NCBI RefSeq assembly: GCF_033118175.1
Contig: NC_083703.1
Location: forward strand, 81,621,001 to 81,685,000
Direction: 5' to 3'
Length of the DNA: 64,000 bases
Source: Dama dama
Lineage: Eukaryota; Chordata; Mammalia; Artiodactyla; Cervidae
Below, one piece after another: positions 63,054-64,000 of this stretch. The position numbers were made by a program, and so were the translations under genes. The notes below the pieces were generated by a model. That model made no database searches and was not told where the DNA came from. It was given only the letters and a program-made list of their open reading frames with translations. The first letter of the stretch is position 1. The number at the start of each line of letters is the position of its first letter.

Positions 63054-63252
63054 TGTGTGTGCGCGCACAGTCGTGTCCGACTCTTGGTGACACTACAGAC
63101 TGTGGCCCGCCAGGCTCCTCTCCCCATGGGATTTTCCAGGCAAGAATACCACAGTGTCTTGCCATTTCCTTCTCCAGGGGACCTTCCTGACCCGGAGATT
63201 GAACCCGCATCTCATGTCTCCTGCACTGGCAGGCAGGTTCTTCACCACTAGC
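63054..63252 (-). mobile_element. Bov-tA SINE, 5' head diverged
   Basis: The minus strand keeps GGTTCAATCTCCGGGTCAGG, AGGTCCCCTGGAGAAGGAAA and AGAGGAGCCTGGCGGGCCAC, ending at GAGTCGGACACGACTGTGCG beside a short GTGTGCGCGCAC stretch. Confidence 0.92.
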
Positions 63253-64000
63253 TTCATTTCATGATTTTAAAAGTTTGCACCTCTATTTTCCCTCCCTGTA
63301 ACTTGGGAATAGCAATAGTCCCTTCCTCTTGGAGTTCTCGAGAAGACAAAATCTTACGTGTAAATTGTTGAGAGGCGGCTGGTACAGCATTGTCACTCAA
63401 ACAAACGACAGTTTTTGTTAACGATACGCTTTCCGTTGGTTCTAGGCCTAACTGAGCTGTTAGGTATTTATTTCAGTGGTGTTTGGCACATGCTATCAGC
63501 GTCAAAACCTTGCAGGGATGTAGACTCACTGTGAAATTTCTGTGGATACAATGTTTCTAGTTGGTGGAGTTTTTGCATGAGAAGGTTAGGGCCAAGGCCT
63601 CCACTAGACCCAGGAGGCGCAGTGCCTGGGCTCCGTGATTCTTTCAGAGGCCCGTAAAAATCCTTCCCTTTCTTATAAATTAAAGAGAAAAATCCAACCT
63701 GGATTATATGGGTTTATACAAACCCAGTCATGTAATACAGTTTTCAGTAGCATTTTTTGGAGGAAGGAGTCCACGAAGGCAGAAGTGTTCATTGGCCCAT
63801 GAAAGTCATCATGTCTGGAAAACCACCTTAGTCCAAGGAAGAATGGTCTCATTGCTTCCCACTCATTTTCCGTTCTCAGATCTTCACTCTGTGGATACAG
63901 GAACATGCCCCTATTCAACAGACAAAAGAAGGGACGGCTTCTGAGTCCAACAGAACCAGGTTTGAACCCTAGAGTACTTTAGGCAAATGTTAAAATTTCT
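63253..64000. other. Intergenic sequence to the window end, nothing recognised
   Basis: About 750 bp, with no repeat, exon or motif cluster seen. Confidence 0.5.

Noticed and set aside
1..64000. CRISPR arrays, insertion sequences, operons or other bacterial or phage systems
   Set aside because: The sequence is mammalian. The only regular arrays are minisatellites without spacers of unique sequence.

Overview
The window is nuclear DNA of a ruminant, almost certainly a bovid. The evidence is the repeat content: tens of Bov-tA and Bov-A SINEs, many fragments of the BovB (RTE-type) LINE, cetartiodactyl CHR-type SINEs, and older mammalian repeats (L1M, L2, MIR, MER20, MER5A-like, Tigger1, MaLR LTRs). 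The exact species cannot be read from the sequence.

Only one protein-coding gene can be supported: the 3' end of DOK5 (docking protein 5), on the + strand. Three coding exons are visible: 15436-15571 (end of the PTB domain), 40125-40245 (the conserved RSAYWQHIT tail) and 48732-48796 (last 20 codons and stop). A 3' UTR follows, with AATAAA at 49209-49214. The exons splice in frame (phases 0 and 1), every intron edge is GT/AG, and the product matches the remembered human DOK5 C-terminus with six substitutions. Bases 1-15435 are the end of an upstream intron, 15572-40124 is a 24.6-kb intron, and 40246-48731 is an 8.5-kb intron. After about 49230 the DNA is intergenic, with no recognisable gene to the end.

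The upstream intron is SINE- and BovB-rich, with an L1 fragment split by a probable ERV solo LTR (4.7-6.3 kb) and TG/CA microsatellites (12.6 and 14.2-14.7 kb). The large intron holds two MaLR-like LTRs, a CpG-rich patch with CRE, AP-1 and E-box motifs (19.9-20.2 kb), many SINEs, an 18-base G run, a 54-bp minisatellite of about 13 copies (36.4-37.1 kb), and a GC-rich zone around the next exon. The last intron begins with a 20-bp G-rich tandem array only 9 nt from the donor, and carries an internally deleted Tigger1 element. The intergenic part holds a 2-kb BovB copy with a 5' inversion and 12-bp target duplications inside a DNA-transposon MITE (52.06-54.30 kb), a second inverted BovB copy (58.47-59.25 kb), and a CpG-rich patch with an RFX X-box (55.7-56.25 kb).

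I found no new gene system, CRISPR array, RNA gene or operon. The most notable items are the twin-primed BovB, the minisatellite that is open in three reading frames, the G-rich array at the DOK5 donor, and the two motif-bearing CpG-rich patches. Repeat family names are given from memory of consensus sequences; edges are accurate to about 10 bp unless a target duplication fixes them.
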